In this document: positions 6,132 to 8,313 of the stretch, one piece after another
Layout: the number at the start of each line of letters is the position of its first letter
Position numbering within the stretch: position 1 is the stretch's first letter
Assembly (NCBI GenBank): GCA_903834675.1
Contig: CAILKC010000750.1
Span: 1 to 8,313 of the forward strand
Direction of reading: 5' to 3'
DNA from: an uncultured Victivallales bacterium
GTDB taxonomy: Bacteria > Verrucomicrobiota > Lentisphaeria > Oligosphaerales > JAFGRS01
DNA: 8,313 nucleotides
Notes under the pieces: model-generated
What the model was told of the DNA's origin: nothing
Databases searched by the model: none
The model's input: the letters and a program-made list of their open reading frames with translations, nothing else
Translations under genes and position numbers: made by a program

Positions 6132-7913
6132 ATGGCAGTAACGCTGACGATTGACCGGCAGACCGTGACGGTGGCCGACGATGCCACCGTTCTGGACGCC
6201 GCCCGCCAAGCTGGCGTGGTGATCCCGACCCTGTGCCATTTTCCGGGGGTATCGAGCCCGGGCTCATGCCGCGTCTGCCTGGTCGAGGTGCAGGGCGCGC
6301 GGACGTTGCAGCCCTCCTGCGTGACCAAAGTGGCCAACGGCATGGTCGTAAAAACCTCCAGCAAGACCGCCCGCGATGCCCGTCGGCTCTCGGTGGAACT
6401 GATGCTGGCGAACCATCCCTGGGACTGCAATGCCTGCGTGCGCAATGGCAAGTGCGAACTGCAGACCTTGGCCCAGGACATGGGCATCACCGAAGTGCGC
6501 TTTCCCTATGCCCGGGACCCCATCCCGATCGACCGTTCGACCCCGGCCGTGGTGCGCGACATGAACAAGTGCGTGCTCTGTCGCCGTTGCGTCGCCGTCT
6601 GTCAGGACATCCAGGGGGTCGGCTCGCTGGCGCCGCGCTCTCGCGGTTTCGACACCATCATCGGCGCCGGCGTGGGTGAGGACCTCTCCGAGGCCGTCTG
6701 CGTGCAGTGTGGTCAGTGTGCCGCCGTCTGCCCGGTCGGCGCCATCTACGAGAAGGACGCCATCGAGCCGGTCTGGGCCGCCCTCGACGACCCCAGCAAG
6801 CACGTCATCGTGCAGACCGCTCCCGCTATCCGCGCCGCCCTCGGCGAGTGCTTCGGCGCCGAGCCCGGCACCCGCGTCACCGGTAAGATGGTCGCGGCGC
6901 TGCGCCGTCTCGGCTTCAAGAAGGTGTTTGACACCAACTTCACCGCCGACCTCACCATTCTCGAAGAAGGCACGGAATTCCTCCTGCGCCTCCAGCGGGC
7001 CCTGGTGGAAAAGGACCCGACCGTGAAACTGCCCATGTTCACCAGTTGCTCGCCGGGCTGGATTAACTACATGGAGCAGTTCTACCCGCAACTCATCCCC
7101 AACCTCTCGACCTGCAAGTCGCCCCAGCAGATGTTCGGCGCCCTCGCCAAGACCTACTATGCGCAGAAGGAAGGCGTTGACCCGAAGAGCATCGTGGTGG
7201 TCTCCGTCATGCCCTGTACCGCCAAGAAGTTTGAGTGCGACCGGCCCGAGATGAACGCCTCCGGCTTCAAGGACGTCGACTACGTGCTGACCACCCGCGA
7301 ACTCGGTCAGCTCATCAAGGAGGCCGGCATTGACTTCATGAGTCTGCCCGACGAGGAGCAGGATGCGCCCATGGGCCTTTCCACTGGCGCGGCTGACATC
7401 TTTGCCAACACCGGCGGCGTCATGGAAGCCGCTCTGCGCACGGTCTACGAGGTGGTCACCGGCCGGGAACTGCCGCTGGCGCAATTGCACGTGGCGCCGG
7501 TGCAGGGCCTGCAGGGGCTCAAGGAAGCCAGTCTGACGCTGACCGGCTGCGTGCCCGCCTGGAGCTTCCTCGAGGGGGTCACGGCCAAGGTGGCGGTGGC
7601 GCACGGCCTGTCCAACGCCCACAAGGTCTGCCAGATGGTAGCGGAGGGCAAGGCGGACTACCACTTCATCGAAGTTATGTGCTGCCCCGGCGGTTGCATT
7701 GGCGGCGGCGGGCAACCCCGCACGACGACGGACGAGGTCCGCAAGAAGCGGATTCAGGGGATCTACCGGGAGGACGAGGGGCGCCCGTTGCGCAAGTCGC
7801 ACGACAGCCCGGCGGTGAAGCAGATCTACGCCGAATTTCTGGGTACTCCCAACGGTCACAAGTCGCACGAGTTGCTGCACACGCACTATCACGACCGCAA
7901 GCAGCACTCCTGA
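6132..7913 (+). CDS. hydA: [FeFe]-hydrogenase catalytic subunit HydA
   Basis: This 593-residue enzyme reversibly reduces protons to H2 at the H-cluster and is the catalytic end of the complex. Domains in order: NuoG-like [2Fe-2S] (C35, C46, C49, C63); His-Cys3 [4Fe-4S] site (H95, C99, C102, C108 in CVRNGKCELQ); two-cluster ferredoxin domain (C147, C150, C153, C157; C190, C193, C196, C200); H-domain from about 223; and the small-subunit-like tail ending in SHELLHTHYHD. H-cluster motifs are L1 TSCSPGW (304-310), L2 MPCTAKKFE (360-368) and L3 EVMCCPGGCIGGGGQP (514-529). Proton-path residues match Clostridium pasteurianum CpI: E279, E282, C306 and S326. Oddities: L1 has Ser307 where CpI has ligand Cys300, and L3 has an extra cysteine, C517. 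Domain content resembles CpI (574 residues) and lacks the extra C-terminal [2Fe-2S] domain of longer HydA proteins. Maturases HydE, HydF and HydG are not in the window. Identity is firm. Confidence 0.96.
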   Translation: MAVTLTIDRQTVTVADDATVLDAARQAGVVIPTLCHFPGVSSPGSCRVCLVEVQGARTLQPSCVTKVANGMVVKTSSKTARDARRLSVELMLANHPWDCNACVRNGKCELQTLAQDMGITEVRFPYARDPIPIDRSTPAVVRDMNKCVLCRRCVAVCQDIQGVGSLAPRSRGFDTIIGAGVGEDLSEAVCVQCGQCAAVCPVGAIYEKDAIEPVWAALDDPSKHVIVQTAPAIRAALGECFGAEPGTRVTGKMVAALRRLGFKKVFDTNFTADLTILEEGTEFLLRLQRALVEKDPTVKLPMFTSCSPGWINYMEQFYPQLIPNLSTCKSPQQMFGALAKTYYAQKEGVDPKSIVVVSVMPCTAKKFECDRPEMNASGFKDVDYVLTTRELGQLIKEAGIDFMSLPDEEQDAPMGLSTGAADIFANTGGVMEAALRTVYEVVTGRELPLAQLHVAPVQGLQGLKEASLTLTGCVPAWSFLEGVTAKVAVAHGLSNAHKVCQMVAEGKADYHFIEVMCCPGGCIGGGGQPRTTTDEVRKKRIQGIYREDEGRPLRKSHDSPAVKQIYAEFLGTPNGHKSHELLHTHYHDRKQHS

Positions 7914-8200
7914 GGGCTCCGGGCGCTGGCTCGAGGGGATCCCGCGGCAAGGCGACGCGAGCGGCTCTTGCGCTGGCCGTCTGGCGGCGTGGGGTTGGTG
8001 CTTGTTTGTCGGCTTTTGGCAAGCGCACGCCGCCGCGCTCCCAAGCGCGCCCGTCGGTATCGGAGTCGTGCCTGGATGAACCACGGAAAGTGGCTTGTGG
8101 ACGGTGGCGCGGGCATTTTTTCGCAGCTTCTCAGGTTGCAACTCAGGTGCATTTTCCTGCAGGGCTGTTTTGTTCGACCTGTGCAATAAGAGAGTCCGTC
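7914..8200 (+). other. Gene-free region after hydA
   Basis: I see no credible gene on either strand here. The open frames present are short, arginine- and serine-rich translations without recognisable motifs or good ribosome binding sites. A T6 run at 8116-8121 is not preceded by a convincing GC-rich stem, so no clear intrinsic terminator can be called. There is a short imperfect tandem repeat: CTCAGGTTGCA at 8130-8140, then CTCAGGTGCA at 8142-8151. Confidence 0.6.
8034..8049 (+). other. Perfect six-base-pair hairpin downstream of hydA
   Basis: CGCGCT (8034-8039) and AGCGCG (8044-8049) form a perfect stem with a CCCA loop about 120 bases after the hydA stop. No T-run follows, so it is not a standard intrinsic terminator, though it might stabilise or end the mRNA by other means. 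Confidence 0.35.
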
Positions 8201-8300
8201 TGAAGCGCTGAAGGCGCGTTGCCATACCAGCCCAGGGCAACGCCCTGGGAATAGAATGGTTATGGGTTTGAGCCCTGTAGGGGCGAGCCATCTGCCCTAC
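8201..8300. repeat. Hairpin-rich interspersed repeat (REP-like)
   Basis: Three short GC-rich hairpins occur within 100 bases: GCGCT/GGCGC (8205-8209 with 8213-8217), a perfect CCCAGGGC/GCCCTGGG stem of eight pairs with an AAC loop (8231-8249), and GCCCT/GGGGC (8272-8276 with 8280-8284). Their spacing and wording, with a central CCCAGGGCAACGCCCTGGG and a following AGCCCTG...GGGGCGA, resemble a repeat I recall as common in intergenic DNA of some Planctomycetota, Verrucomicrobiota and related genomes. Only one copy is visible here, so repetition is not shown by this window. It may contribute to transcription termination, but no T-run follows the strong hairpin. Confidence 0.5.
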
Positions 8301-8313
8301 CTTCGCACCGAGG

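Noticed and set aside
8081..8121. Possible intrinsic terminator: CCAC/GTGG stem with a T6 run at 8116-8121
   Set aside because: The stem is only four pairs and lies more than 20 bases before the T-run, and no good GC-rich stem directly precedes the Ts.
7679..8203. Plus-strand open frame starting inside hydA and running into the tail
   Set aside because: It is out of frame with HydA's L3 motif, has no ribosome binding site, and its translation looks random.
6264..8291. Long minus-strand open frame opposite hydA and the tail
   Set aside because: It runs through HydA's conserved domains in antisense and shows no domain of its own.
1..8313. CRISPR array, tRNA, rRNA or transposase gene
   Set aside because: No regularly spaced repeats, cloverleaf sequence, rRNA-like segments or transposase motifs were seen.

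Overview
The window carries one six-gene, plus-strand operon for a soluble, multi-cofactor [FeFe]-hydrogenase and transhydrogenase system, followed by about 400 bases without a gene. GC content is high and third positions are strongly G/C, so the minus strand also shows long but meaningless open frames. All six genes point the same way with gaps of 49 bases or less, so they are probably one transcript. Its promoter lies to the left of the window, because the first gene is cut by the left edge.

Layout: (1) bases 2-340, 3' part of a stand-alone thioredoxin-fold [2Fe-2S] ferredoxin (HndB-like); (2) 355-855, NuoE/HydC-type [2Fe-2S] subunit; (3) 864-3905, a 1013-residue fusion of a NuoF/HydB flavoprotein to a GltD/NfnB-like NADPH:FAD oxidoreductase; (4) 3950-4429, a second NuoE/HydC; (5) 4445-6082, a second NuoF/HydB whose N-terminal ferredoxin domain has lost all four cluster cysteines; (6) 6132-7913, the [FeFe]-hydrogenase catalytic subunit HydA. 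Bases 7914-8200 hold no recognisable gene. Bases 8201-8300 hold a block of small GC-rich hairpins that looks like an interspersed repeat.

How the genes may work together: genes 4-6 have the subunit set of a trimeric HydABC electron-bifurcating hydrogenase (NADH plus reduced ferredoxin to H2, or the reverse). Genes 1-3 form a second NuoE-NuoF unit carrying a fused NADPH-type flavin domain, an arrangement that reminds me of the Sporomusa-type (Stn) transhydrogenase. Together they predict a complex, or two partner complexes, able to connect H2, ferredoxin, NADH and NADPH. Neither NuoF copy has the standard HydB plan: one has GltD where the C-terminal two-cluster ferredoxin domain usually sits, and the other has neither that domain nor a working N-terminal cluster. 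This division of parts between two paralogues is the most interesting feature of the window.

Organism: an anaerobic, H2-metabolising, GC-rich bacterium. The hairpin repeat resembles repeats I associate with Planctomycetota/Verrucomicrobiota-type genomes, but that is memory rather than proof, and the phylum cannot be fixed from this window.
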